Origin: an uncultured Acetatifactor sp.
GTDB taxonomy: Bacteria; Bacillota; Clostridia; Lachnospirales; Lachnospiraceae
DNA: 64,000 nucleotides
Direction: 5' to 3'
Assembly: GCA_934436245.1 (NCBI GenBank)
Contig: CAKSAM010000004.1
Coordinates: forward strand, 1 to 64,000
The notes under the pieces are model-generated. The model made no database searches. It worked only from the letters and a program-made list of their open reading frames with translations, and was not told the DNA's origin. Of this stretch, positions 28,754-37,585 are shown piece by piece. The stretch's first letter is position 1, and every line of letters begins with the position of its first letter. A program made the position numbers and the translations under genes.

Positions 28754-29227
28754 ATGGAACAGAGCAGTGAATACAGAGAGCAGTTGCTGGAATCATATAA
28801 GCAGGCAGTGAAACCGTTGCTTCCCTATTTGCCGTGGCTGGAGCAGAACGCAGGCAAGAGGGCAAGCTCCCTGTACAGTGGACAGGATATCGGGGCGAAC
28901 TCGGTTCCTTTTCCGGTGTATGACGGGACACTTTTGAATTTTGTGAGAGAAGCTTCCAGAGGGCCGCTGATGGATCGCAATTATGCATATGTATATACCA
29001 GACATCGTATCAGAACCCATCAGGACGAACGGGATGTGATCAGAAGAGCCGGATGGAAAGAATGGGATATTCTCAGGGGGATTTTGTCCAAGTATGTTCT
29101 CGGTGGACGGACCAAAGGAAATCTGTGGAGTGAAGCCGTATCGGAACAGATTTTTTACCTGGTGCTGAAGCAGATGCAGGAGATTATAGAATTCTGGGAT
29201 AAAGCTCCGGCAGCTGAGAAGTTTTGA
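28754..29227 (+). CDS. Conserved hypothetical protein upstream of a TetR regulator
   Basis: A 157-residue soluble protein starting at 28754. It is rich in Tyr, Arg and Trp, with recognisable but unassigned segments such as LLPYLPWLEQNAGK, YVYTRHRIRTHQDERDVI, ILSKYVLGGRTKGNLW and the tail EIIEFWDK. No transmembrane segment, catalytic motif or helix-turn-helix is seen. Its last codons run into the leader of the TetR gene (24 bases between stop and start), so the two are likely co-transcribed. No function is proposed. Confidence 0.75.
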   Translation: MEQSSEYREQLLESYKQAVKPLLPYLPWLEQNAGKRASSLYSGQDIGANSVPFPVYDGTLLNFVREASRGPLMDRNYAYVYTRHRIRTHQDERDVIRRAGWKEWDILRGILSKYVLGGRTKGNLWSEAVSEQIFYLVLKQMQEIIEFWDKAPAAEKF

Positions 29228-29250
29228 GTGGGGAAAGGCAGGATAATTTC

Positions 29251-29835
29251 ATGGGAGAAAAATCAGTACAGAAAAAGCGATACATAGTGGAAAAAGCCAG
29301 AGAAGTATTTATGGACAAGGGCTTTAAGAAAGTAACAATGAAAGACATTGTGGAAGCCTGTGAGATCAGCCGGGGAGGGCTTTATCTGTATTTTGAAAAT
29401 ACCAGCCAGATTTTTATGGAAGTTCTGCGTATGGAGAGTGAGGAGGCGGATGATGTATTTTCCGACAGCATTACGGAGGATGCCACAGCTGCAGACATTC
29501 TGCTTTTATTTTTGAAAGAACAGAAGAAAGAACTTCTTCGTAGAAAAAATACACTGACACAGGCAACCTATGAATTTTATTTTGAAAATGAACTGCCTAA
29601 GAGAGACAATATTCTGAAAAAGCAGTTTGACTCCGCAGTGAAAATCATAGAAAAACTGATTGAGGCCGGTGTGGACAACGGTGAGTTCCTATGCGATGAC
29701 TGTGAAGGAACCGCAAGAAATATTATGTTTGTACTGGAAGGACTGAAGATTTCAGCCCAGACGATCGGCATAACGGCAGAGGCAGTGGATCGTGAGATTC
29801 TGTATCTGCTGCGCGGACTGGGCGTAGAAGAATAA
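29251..29835 (+). CDS. TetR/AcrR-family transcriptional regulator
   Basis: A 194-residue regulator. The ATG at 29251 is preferred over an in-frame TTG at 29224 because AGGA lies a suitable distance upstream and the protein then begins just before the DNA-binding domain. The helix-turn-helix covers about residues 10-55 (AREVFMDKGFKKVTMKDIVE, ISRGGLYLYF). The C-terminal ligand domain is helical and acidic. It may regulate its own operon with the preceding hypothetical protein, or the deacylase pair downstream. No clear palindromic operator is seen directly upstream. Confidence 0.9.
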   Translation: MGEKSVQKKRYIVEKAREVFMDKGFKKVTMKDIVEACEISRGGLYLYFENTSQIFMEVLRMESEEADDVFSDSITEDATAADILLLFLKEQKKELLRRKNTLTQATYEFYFENELPKRDNILKKQFDSAVKIIEKLIEAGVDNGEFLCDDCEGTARNIMFVLEGLKISAQTIGITAEAVDREILYLLRGLGVEE

Positions 29836-30037
29836 GACGACGGAGGATGATGCTTCAGGGAGATGGTGTCCTGGAGCATTGTTTATATGTATGCGATGAG
29901 CCGGTTACAGATTGGTACCCGGACCAGAAGCTATATCAGGTGAGTGTGCATCATGGACGGCCAGGCTGGATGGCGTACGTGGCATGCAGATTGAGCAGGG
30001 GCAGCCTGTTCGATTGCGGAAAGGCATGAGGATTACG

Positions 30038-30970
30038 ATGATAGAGACGATGATAAGTATGGAGCTTCCTGCAGGAGAACATCTTGCAATCCGCAGAAAC
30101 CGGATACAGCCTGCAGGAGAGGAGAAAGCTTTGCGCAGGATCAGTCTGGTATCCGGAATTCATGGAGATGAGCTGGAAGGACAGTATATCTGCTATGAAA
30201 CAGCGAGAAGAGTGAATGAACATCCGGAATATCTACAGGGAATTGTGGATATTTATCCGGCATTGAATCCACTGGGAATTGACATGGCCAGCAGGACTGT
30301 ACCCAGACTGAATATGGATATGAACCGTATGTTTCCCGGAGATGTGTCAGGGGATATGATGGAACGGATTACGGCGGCAGTGGTAGATTCCATTATAGGT
30401 TCCGACATCTGTGTGGACCTGCATGCCAGTGATATTTTTGTGAGAGAGATTCCGCAGGTACGGCTGAGCGAGGAATTTGCAGAAGCGCTTTTGCCCTATG
30501 CAAAGATGACGAATGTGGATATGATCTGGATGAATGCCACGGCAACCGTGCATGAATCCACCCTGGCACATTCACTGAATCTCCTGGGTGTACCGACTCT
30601 GGTGCTGGAGATGGGACAGGGACATGATATTCACAGATCCTTCGGCAATCAGGTAGTGGATGGGATTTTCCATATCATGAGTGAAATGGGAATCTGGTCG
30701 GGTCCGGAATCCAAAGTACAGGAACCGGCGGTTTCCAGTGATGGTGAGGTGGAATTTATCCGCAGCAATGAGGATGGAGTATTTCTGCCGTTGATCGAAC
30801 ACAATCACTATGTGAAAAAAGGAGACCTGATCGGGGAAGTGGTGGATCCATTTGAAGGCACGGTGAAGCAGCAGATCCGCACGGAACATGGCGGCCTGTT
30901 GTTTACGCTTCGTGCGTACCCGGTGGTCTATGAGGGGGATCTGCTGGCCAGAATCCTGACAGACAGGTAG
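30038..30970 (+). CDS. M14-like succinylglutamate desuccinylase/aspartoacylase family deacylase
   Basis: A 310-residue zinc hydrolase. The ATG at 30038 has GAGG six bases upstream and yields the family's typical beginning (MIETMISMELP); longer in-frame readings look non-coding. Metal and catalytic residues are present: SGIHGDELEG gives His42 and Glu45, VDLHAS gives His129, NRMFPGD is the conserved Arg/FPG element, and LVLEMGQGHD carries the catalytic Glu. A C-terminal beta domain (from about residue 225) has the lipoyl-like pattern HYVKKGDLIGEVVDPFEG. The family removes acyl groups from N-acyl amino acids and related amides. The physiological substrate is unknown. A paralogue lacking the active site follows. 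Confidence 0.88.
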   Translation: MIETMISMELPAGEHLAIRRNRIQPAGEEKALRRISLVSGIHGDELEGQYICYETARRVNEHPEYLQGIVDIYPALNPLGIDMASRTVPRLNMDMNRMFPGDVSGDMMERITAAVVDSIIGSDICVDLHASDIFVREIPQVRLSEEFAEALLPYAKMTNVDMIWMNATATVHESTLAHSLNLLGVPTLVLEMGQGHDIHRSFGNQVVDGIFHIMSEMGIWSGPESKVQEPAVSSDGEVEFIRSNEDGVFLPLIEHNHYVKKGDLIGEVVDPFEGTVKQQIRTEHGGLLFTLRAYPVVYEGDLLARILTDR

Positions 30971-31008
30971 TGACAGTGAATTATCAGATGAGGATTTAGT
31001 GCCATCAT

Positions 31009-31072
31009 AGAATCAAATTTGAAATTTGATTTGCGATTCCTCCGACGGAAGGAATCGTCTGCGGAATGGAGA
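31009..31072 (+). repeat. 64-bp intergenic repeat supplying a ribosome binding site, copy 1
   Basis: Begins AGAATCAAATTTGAAATTTG (an AT palindrome), continues with a GATTCCT/AGGAATC hairpin and ends GCGGAATGGAGA. The second copy at 58917-58980 has the same length and 58 of 64 identical bases. In both places the GGAGA end is the ribosome binding site and the start codon follows exactly five bases later. Confidence 0.85.
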
Positions 31073-31077
31073 ACTTT

Positions 31078-32013
31078 ATGTTTGAAAGAGATATTTATAC
31101 GATACATTCTACGTACAGAGAGGATATGCATATCAAAGGATACCAATTCGGAAAGGGTGAGAAATCAGCCTGTATCGTGGGAGCTGCCAGAGGAAATGAG
31201 ATCCAGCAGATGTATATCTGCTCCCAACTGGTGAAAACATTGCGGGAACTGGAAAATAATGGCTGCATCAGCGCAGGCAAACAGATTCTTGTGATACCGA
31301 CGATCAATGCTTATTCTGTGAATATCAACAGGAGATTTTTCGGGGTGAAGGAGGCCGATATCAATAGGAGCTTTCCGGGCAATGATTATGGTGAGCCGGC
31401 AGATCGTCTGACAAATGCATTGCTTACGGAAATCCGGGATTATGTCTATGGAATCCAGTTCACCTCCTTTTACAGACCCGGGGAATTCGTACCTCATGTA
31501 CGTATGATGGAGACGGGCTACCAGAATACATCACTGGCGAACCTGTTCGGACTTCCCTATGTAGTGGTGCGCAAGCCGGTTCCCATTGACACAAAGACGC
31601 TGAATTATAACTGGCAGGACGAAATGACGGCGGCATTTTCTGTTTATACGAATCAAAACAGTCAGATCGATGAGGAAAGTGCAAGGCAGGCAGTAGCGGC
31701 GGTATTGCGTTTCCTGAAACGGATGGGGCTGATCCGCTATGAGAGTCATTCCGGGTTTATCAGTCATGTGCTGTATGAAAAGGATTTAAGTGATGTACAT
31801 GCCGCTCGTGCGGGTATTTTCCGGGGAAAAGTACATGCGGGAGATGATGTGCGCTACGGAAATGAAATGGCAGAGATTATTGATCCTTACGATGGTTCTG
31901 TGCGTGAGACCATTCTGGCACCTACGGACGGCATCGTATTTTTTGCCCACACAGAGGCGCTGATCTGTGAGAAGGATGTTGCGTACCGGCTGATCCACAG
32001 ATTACATGAATGA
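31078..32013 (+). CDS. Deacylase paralogue lacking zinc ligands (probable pseudoenzyme)
   Basis: A 311-residue protein, start at 31078 after the GGAGA of the intergenic repeat. It aligns with the preceding deacylase over its full length: ADINRSFPGN sits at the same residues (about 94-102) as the partner's MDMNRMFPGD, and the C-terminal beta domain has VHAGDDVRYGNEMAEIIDPYDG. But the zinc ligands are gone: the HGDE motif is replaced by RGNE (Arg38), DLH by an FTS segment near residue 129, and the catalytic LVLEMG by VVVRKP. The reading frame is intact and well kept, so this is not a decaying gene. A regulatory or binding role, perhaps as a heteromer with the active partner, is inferred. Confidence 0.8.
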   Translation: MFERDIYTIHSTYREDMHIKGYQFGKGEKSACIVGAARGNEIQQMYICSQLVKTLRELENNGCISAGKQILVIPTINAYSVNINRRFFGVKEADINRSFPGNDYGEPADRLTNALLTEIRDYVYGIQFTSFYRPGEFVPHVRMMETGYQNTSLANLFGLPYVVVRKPVPIDTKTLNYNWQDEMTAAFSVYTNQNSQIDEESARQAVAAVLRFLKRMGLIRYESHSGFISHVLYEKDLSDVHAARAGIFRGKVHAGDDVRYGNEMAEIIDPYDGSVRETILAPTDGIVFFAHTEALICEKDVAYRLIHRLHE

Positions 32014-32081
32014 CGAACCGATCAAAAAGGAAGGTAAAATCTATCTAAATTTGTTGTTTTCTGCTATTGTGGGAAAAAAGT

Positions 32082-32087
32082 TATAAT
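32082..32087 (+). promoter_or_regulatory. Putative -10 element of purL
   Basis: TATAAT lies 40 bases before the purL start, in an AT-rich leader that has no visible purine riboswitch. A matching -35 at 17 bp is poor (TTCTGC), so the call rests on the -10 alone. Confidence 0.35.
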
Positions 32088-32127
32088 GGTATGATTATAT
32101 TTATAAAATTTTTATCGGAGGAGAGAC

Positions 32128-35100
32128 ATGGGCAACGTAAGACGTATCTATGTAGAGAAAAAAGAGCCGTATGCCGTCAAGGCAAAAGAGCTGCACGATG
32201 AACTGAAAAATTATCTGGGCATTGATGTGGCAAAGGTTCGCGAGTTTATCCGCTATGATGTGGAGAATATTTCAGATGAGGTATTTGTAAGAGCCTGCAA
32301 GACCGTATTTTCCGAGCCTCCCGTAGATGATCTGTATGAGGAAACAATTAAGATCCCTGCGGATGCAAGAGTATTTTCTGTAGAGTTCCTTCCAGGACAG
32401 TTCGATCAGAGAGCGGATTCCGCAGTACAGTGTGTGAAGTTCCTCAAGGAGGATGAGGATCCCGTGATCCGTACCGCTGTGACTTATATGATCGAAGGAC
32501 AGGTGTCCGACGACGAATTTTCCAAGATCAAATCTTACTGTATCAACCCTGTGGATTCCAGAGAGACCGGCATGGTGAAGCCGGATACTCTGATCACAGT
32601 GTATGATGATCCTGCTGATGTTGCTGTATTCAATGGTTTCAGAGATATGGATGAGAGCAGTTTAAAAGCTCTGTACGAATCTCTGGGACTTGCCATGACA
32701 TTCAAAGATTTTAAACATATTCAGAATTATTTCCGCAATGATGAGAAGAGAGATCCTTCCATGACGGAGATCCGTGTACTGGATACCTATTGGTCCGATC
32801 ACTGCCGCCACACCACTTTTTCCACCGAACTGACCGACGTGGAATTCGGTGAGGGTTATTATCGTTCTCCCTTAGAGACCACTTACCAGAGCTATCTGGA
32901 TACCAGAGAAGAGATCTTCAAGGGCAGAGAGGACAAGTTTGTCTGCCTGATGGATCTGGCACTGATGGCAATGCGGAAGCTGAAAAAAGACGGCAAACTT
33001 GACGACATGGAAGAATCCGATGAGATCAATGCCTGCTCCGTAGTGGTTCCCGTGGAGATGGATTACGGCGACCACAGAGAGACCGAGGAGTGGCTGGTAT
33101 TTTTCAAGAACGAGACCCACAACCATCCTACAGAGATCGAGCCTTTCGGTGGCGCTGCCACCTGTTTGGGCGGTGCTATCCGTGATCCTCTGTCCGGCCG
33201 TGGCTATGTATATCAGGCAATGCGTGTCACCGGTGCGGCGGATCCTACCGTTCCCGTATCCGAGACACTGCACGGCAAGCTGTCCCAGAAGAAGCTGGTA
33301 AGAGGCGCAGCCAGCGGCTATTCCTCTTACGGTAACCAGATCGGTCTGGCGACCGGATTTGTAAAAGAGATTTATCATCCCTCTTATGTGGCAAAGCGTA
33401 TGGAGATCGGTGCTGTTATGGGCGCTGCTCCCCGCAAAAATGTCATCCGTGAGACCTCCGATCCCGGTGATATCATCATCCTGTTAGGCGGACGTACCGG
33501 ACGTGACGGCTGTGGCGGTGCTACCGGTTCCTCCAAGGTACATACCGATACCTCCATCGAGACCTGTGGTGCCGAGGTACAGAAAGGTAATGCACCTACC
33601 GAGCGCAAGATCCAGAGACTGTTCCGTCGTGAGGAAGTCAGCCGTCTGATCAAAAAATGTAATGACTTCGGTGCCGGCGGTGTGTCCGTTGCCATCGGTG
33701 AGCTGGCAGACGGCCTGACCGTAGATCTGGACAAGGTACCTAAAAAGTATGCCGGACTGGACGGCACGGAACTGGCAATTTCTGAGTCTCAGGAGCGTAT
33801 GGCAGTGGTAGTAGATCCTAAGGATGTGGATACTTTCTTAGGCTATGCCAAGGAAGAGAACTTAGAGGCTGTTCCCGTGGCGGTAGTTACCGAGGAGCCG
33901 AGACTGGTACTGAACTGGAGAGGCAAGCCTATCGTAGATCTGAAGAGAGCTTTCTTAGATACCAACGGTGCGCACCAGGAGACCAGAGTAAAAGTAGATA
34001 TTCCTTCCGAAGAAGAGAATTATTTCGATAAATGGGCTGTTCCCGCAGTAGGCGAGAAGCTGGAAGAGGGAGATGTGAAGGGCGCCTGGGTGGCACTGTT
34101 AAATGACCTCAACGTATGTTCCCAGAAGGGTCTGGTGGAGATGTTCGACTCATCCATCGGTGCCGGCAGCGTACTGATGCCTTACGGCGGAAAATATCAG
34201 CTGACTGAGACCCAGACCATGGTAGCCAAGCTGCCTGTACTGGAAGGCAAGACCGATACCGTGACCATGATGAGCTACGGCTTTGATCCTTACCTGTCCT
34301 CCTGGAGCCCTTATCACGGAGCTGTCTATGCAGTGACAGAGTCCATGGCGAAGATCGTGGCTTCCGGCGGTGATTTCAGTAAGATCCGTTTCACCTTCCA
34401 GGAGTACTTCCGCAGAATGACAAGTGATCCCGAGCGTTGGAGCCAGCCTTTTGCAGCACTGCTTGGTGCCTATGATGCACAGATCGGTTTCGGTCTGCCC
34501 TCCATCGGCGGTAAGGACAGTATGTCCGGCACCTTCAATGACATTGATGTACCGCCCACACTGGTATCTTTTGCAGTGGATGTGGCAAAATCCGGTGACA
34601 TCGTCACTCCGGAACTGAAGACACCCGGCAACAAGCTGGTGCGCTTCTCTATTGACAAAGACGATTTCGACATTCCCATGTATGAGAATGTGGCAGAATT
34701 ATATAGCAGGATCCACGAGCTGACCGAGAACGGCACCATCGTATCCGCATATGCGCTGGATTCCAAGGGTGTGGCAGCAGCCGTATCCAAGATGGCATTC
34801 GGCAACAAGCTGGGTGTGAAGATCGATGATGAGGTTACCACAGACGACCTGTTCGATAACGGACTGGGTGATATCCTGGCAGAGATTCCCACAGACAAAC
34901 TGGCTGCACTGGACGAGAAGGAGCTGGATTACACCGTCATCGGTACCGTGACCGAGGAACCTGCATTCGTATACGGTGATGCGAAGATCACCATGGATGA
35001 GGCACTTGCTTCCTGGACCTCCAAGTTAGAGAAGGTATTCCCTACCAAGGCAGTGAAGGGTACCGAGGCAGTGGCAGGCGATGTTTACAAGGCAGACAGC

Positions 35101-35925
35101 ATCTATGTATGTAAACACAAGGTTGCAAAGCCCACTGTATTCATTCCGGTATTCCCCGGAACCAACTGCGAATACGACAGCACCAAGGCATTTGAGCGTG
35201 CCGGAGCCCATGTGGAGACAAGAGTGTTCCGCAATCTGACCGCAGAGGATATCCGTGAATCCGTAGAGGAATTCGAGAAGTCTATTGCACAGGCGCAGAT
35301 CATCATGTTCCCCGGCGGCTTCTCTGCAGGTGATGAGCCTGATGGCAGTGCGAAGTTCTTCGCAACCGCATTCCAGAATGCGAAGCTGAAGGAAGCTGTC
35401 ATGAAGCTGTTAAATGAGAGAGACGGTCTGGCACTGGGGATCTGTAACGGATTCCAGGCACTGATCAAGCTGGGACTGGTTCCTTACGGCGAGATCACCG
35501 GTCAGAAGGAGGATTCTCCTACCCTGACCTTCAATACCATCAACCGTCACATCTCCAAGATGGTATACACCAAGGTCGTATCCAATAAGTCCCCCTGGTT
35601 ACAGGGCGCTACGCTGGGTGCTACCTACTGTAACCCCGCATCCCACGGAGAGGGACGTTTCGTAGCACCGAAGGAGTGGATCGACAAACTCTTCGCAAAC
35701 GGACAGGTTGCTACCCAGTACGCTGACCAGAATGGCAACGTATCCATGGACGAGGAGTACAACATCAACGGATCCTATTGCGCGATCGAGGGTATCACTT
35801 CCCCCGACGGCAGATGCTTCGGTAAGATGGCACATTCCGAGAGAAGAGATACTGCGGTAGCCATGAATATCTATGGCGAGCAGGATATGAAGATCTTCGA
35901 GTCCGGCGTGCAGTACTTTAAGTAA
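32128..35925 (+). CDS. purL: Phosphoribosylformylglycinamidine synthase (FGAM synthase), single-chain
   Basis: A 1265-residue enzyme of purine synthesis converting FGAR, glutamine and ATP to FGAM. Start at 32128 follows GGAGGAGAG. It is the long fused form with the synthetase halves (TYWSDHCRHTTF near residue 220, FKNETHNHPTEIEPFGGAAT near 330, LGGRTGRDGCGGATGSS) and a C-terminal glutamine amidotransferase: PGTNCEYDSTKAFERAGA, PGGFSAGDEPDG, LGICNGFQALIKLG with nucleophile Cys about 1106, and NPASHGEGRF with the His/Glu pair. No other pur gene is adjacent. Codon use is strongly biased towards a few C-ending and abundant codons, as expected of a highly expressed gene. Confidence 0.98.
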   Translation: MGNVRRIYVEKKEPYAVKAKELHDELKNYLGIDVAKVREFIRYDVENISDEVFVRACKTVFSEPPVDDLYEETIKIPADARVFSVEFLPGQFDQRADSAVQCVKFLKEDEDPVIRTAVTYMIEGQVSDDEFSKIKSYCINPVDSRETGMVKPDTLITVYDDPADVAVFNGFRDMDESSLKALYESLGLAMTFKDFKHIQNYFRNDEKRDPSMTEIRVLDTYWSDHCRHTTFSTELTDVEFGEGYYRSPLETTYQSYLDTREEIFKGREDKFVCLMDLALMAMRKLKKDGKLDDMEESDEINACSVVVPVEMDYGDHRETEEWLVFFKNETHNHPTEIEPFGGAATCLGGAIRDPLSGRGYVYQAMRVTGAADPTVPVSETLHGKLSQKKLVRGAASGYSSYGNQIGLATGFVKEIYHPSYVAKRMEIGAVMGAAPRKNVIRETSDPGDIIILLGGRTGRDGCGGATGSSKVHTDTSIETCGAEVQKGNAPTERKIQRLFRREEVSRLIKKCNDFGAGGVSVAIGELADGLTVDLDKVPKKYAGLDGTELAISESQERMAVVVDPKDVDTFLGYAKEENLEAVPVAVVTEEPRLVLNWRGKPIVDLKRAFLDTNGAHQETRVKVDIPSEEENYFDKWAVPAVGEKLEEGDVKGAWVALLNDLNVCSQKGLVEMFDSSIGAGSVLMPYGGKYQLTETQTMVAKLPVLEGKTDTVTMMSYGFDPYLSSWSPYHGAVYAVTESMAKIVASGGDFSKIRFTFQEYFRRMTSDPERWSQPFAALLGAYDAQIGFGLPSIGGKDSMSGTFNDIDVPPTLVSFAVDVAKSGDIVTPELKTPGNKLVRFSIDKDDFDIPMYENVAELYSRIHELTENGTIVSAYALDSKGVAAAVSKMAFGNKLGVKIDDEVTTDDLFDNGLGDILAEIPTDKLAALDEKELDYTVIGTVTEEPAFVYGDAKITMDEALASWTSKLEKVFPTKAVKGTEAVAGDVYKADSIYVCKHKVAKPTVFIPVFPGTNCEYDSTKAFERAGAHVETRVFRNLTAEDIRESVEEFEKSIAQAQIIMFPGGFSAGDEPDGSAKFFATAFQNAKLKEAVMKLLNERDGLALGICNGFQALIKLGLVPYGEITGQKEDSPTLTFNTINRHISKMVYTKVVSNKSPWLQGATLGATYCNPASHGEGRFVAPKEWIDKLFANGQVATQYADQNGNVSMDEEYNINGSYCAIEGITSPDGRCFGKMAHSERRDTAVAMNIYGEQDMKIFESGVQYFK

Positions 35926-35932
35926 ATTTACG

Positions 35933-36012
35933 CGAGCAATGAGCCGCGCATAGGCATAGTGAGGACAGCGATGGGCGCTTGCGCACAAATCGCTGTCTTT
36001 ACTTATGCCGTG
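35933..36012. repeat. Long hairpin directly after purL
   Basis: GGCATAGTGAGGACAGCGAT and ATCGCTGTCTTTACTTATGCC form an extended stem around a GC-rich loop, 20 bases after the purL stop. The GCAATGAGCCGCG at its left end is matched in inverse orientation by GCGTGGCTCATTGCGG in each of the following tandem repeats. It may end purL transcription, though it lacks a long T run. Confidence 0.7.
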
Positions 36013-36017
36013 ATGCG

Positions 36018-36341
36018 GCGAACGCCGCGATATGAAATAAGATTGGCAGCGTTTTTTGCTGACAATCTTATGAATAGCGTGGCTCATTGCGGAGAACTGT
36101 CAATAAATGTGGAGCGCTCTTTTGCGACACATTTATGAATTGAGTGCATGGTTCGTAACGCAGGGTTGCCATAGACCAGGCGAACGCCGCGAAGAGAAAC
36201 ACGATTGGCAGCGATTTTTGCTGACAATCTTATGAATAGCGTGGCTCATTGCGGAGAACTGTCAATAAATGTGGAGCGCCTTTTGCGACACATTTATGAA
36301 TTGAGTGCATGGTTCGTAACGCAGGGTTGCCATAGACCAGG
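36018..36341. repeat. Tandem duplication of a ~162-bp structured unit
   Basis: Two head-to-tail copies, 36018-36179 and 36180-36340, begin with GCGAACGCCGCGA and are 162 and 161 bp long; they differ at a handful of positions and one single-base gap. Each contains a GATTGGCAGC/GCTGACAATC hairpin and an ATAAATGTG/CACATTTAT hairpin. A third GCGAAC follows at 36341, where the next palindrome starts. No coding potential. Confidence 0.85.
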
Positions 36342-36556
36342 CGAACGGAACATCACGCCTTGATGTCGCATCTCTGGGTGTGAATTTTCTACGAAAAGTG
36401 ATATAGCGGTTCTAATCCGCACGGGCACGGCTCCAGTTGCCATCCATGGCAACGTCCGGATGCCTTGAACGTCCTGTTCGCTCCACCCTGTCTTTCAGCA
36501 CTTTTCAAGAAAATATCAACACCCTCCGACAGACATCGCAGCATGACATTCCGTCC
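36341..36556. repeat. ~215-bp palindromic element
   Basis: The left side (GAACGGAACATCAC..GATGTC, then GGGTGTGAATTTTCT and GAAAAGTG, 36344-36400) is matched in inverse order on the right (CACTTTTC, AGAAAATATCAACACCC, then GACATCGC..GACATTCCGTCC, 36499-36556). A small perfect GTTGCCATCCATGGCAAC hairpin (36436-36453) lies at the centre. The element carries no ORF. Confidence 0.75.
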
Positions 36557-36576
36557 ACCGTGGGCGTTCTGTGTTT

Positions 36577-36802
36577 TGGGTCTATACAGAAAAAATGAGT
36601 TGTGAGATACTAAATTTGCTGCAAATAAGGCATAAAAAGATGAATATGGGTCTATAGAGAAAAAAACAGCTCTGAGGTACTCATTTTGAAGAAATTGAGT
36701 ATCTGACAGACGAATTTTTCGCTATAGACCCATATTGTTTAGTTTTTGTTTTTTACCCGTCCCCAAAAGTACCTACAGGGAAATTTATCTTCCATAGACC
36801 CA
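36577..36802. repeat. Nested inverted-repeat element, copy 2 (226 bp, MITE-like)
   Basis: Forward arms TGGGTCTATA start at 36577 and 36647; inverted arms end at 36732 and 36802. Total length 226, inner unit 86, offset 70: the same figures as the copy at 204-429. The inner unit again holds the GGTACTCA/TGAGTATC hairpin. Sequence between the arms has diverged more than the arms. Confidence 0.85.
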
Positions 36803-36859
36803 TGAAGATTTTATAACAACTATTCAATATTCAACTAACTTTCCATTTAGTTATTTGAT

Positions 36860-37579
36860 TTAATCATTTAATGCCATATCTTTTAATTTTTTAAACAGAT
36901 TACGCACTGGTTCAATGCTTAAGATTACTACAGTAACAGCTGCTTCCGCAAAGATGTAGATTGCATTATATGCAAGGGAATAAGGCAGGGGATCCCAGCC
37001 ATCCCAGGCATAGGCACCAAAGAAAATCCATCCGGAGATTACGGCAAATACATATCTTCCGATAACACTTGCAATATATCCTTTGATCAGACCAGACTTT
37101 GCGTTGGAGAAGAGACCGGACAGTCCCAAAGCCCCAAATGCCAAAATATAATCGACGATTAACTGCATGGGATATAAAACATAGGGGTCAATAAGAAGCT
37201 GCAGAACACCATAAGCTACTCCTGTGGCAATGCCGGCACCGAGACCGAACCAGTAACCGGGCAGGCAGATCACCAGCATGGACAGCAGGGTAATGGAGCC
37301 ACCTGTAGGAAAATGGAACAGCTTGATATTGGACAGGACAGTTCCCAGGGCAATAGCCATGGCGCAGAATGCCAACTGTTTTACGGTCAGCTTGCTGCGA
37401 TTCATTTTGACATCACTGCCGGAATCTGTAGAAGCAGCGTTTTTTTTCATTTGCATACGTGCAAAAAAAACGGCTGCAGCCAACAGGGCAATGAGAACAA
37501 TGACCAGCAGGGTATTACCCAGAGTAGTAGGGACATAAGTGGTTTCGCCCCAATCATTGACAACAACATTGTACAACAT
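36860..37579 (-). CDS. thiT: Thiamine transporter S component (ECF type)
   Basis: A 239-residue membrane protein. After a short extracytoplasmic start and first helix there is a basic linker, then the six-helix ThiT core (from about residue 65): LAFCAMAIALGTVLSNIKLF, FPTGGSITLLSMLVICLPGY and the later WIFFGAYAW, with the Trp/Tyr-rich binding region of thiamine S components. It captures thiamine and works with a shared ECF energy module encoded elsewhere. The N-terminal extension of about 60 residues with its own helix is longer than in the minimal family members. Upstream lie a TPP riboswitch and a ribosome-binding-site hairpin, which confirm the thiamine assignment. Confidence 0.95.
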   Translation of the reverse strand: MLYNVVVNDWGETTYVPTTLGNTLLVIVLIALLAAAVFFARMQMKKNAASTDSGSDVKMNRSKLTVKQLAFCAMAIALGTVLSNIKLFHFPTGGSITLLSMLVICLPGYWFGLGAGIATGVAYGVLQLLIDPYVLYPMQLIVDYILAFGALGLSGLFSNAKSGLIKGYIASVIGRYVFAVISGWIFFGAYAWDGWDPLPYSLAYNAIYIFAEAAVTVVILSIEPVRNLFKKLKDMALND

Positions 37580-37585
37580 AAAAAA

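Noticed and set aside
29847-30029. Sixty-codon plus-strand frame before the deacylase
   Set aside because: No ribosome binding site, no recognisable motif, and it overlaps the start region of the deacylase gene; probably chance, although a decayed N-terminal domain cannot be excluded.
32014-32127. Purine riboswitch upstream of purL
   Set aside because: The leader is short and AT-rich and lacks the conserved aptamer core; nothing riboswitch-like can be folded by eye.
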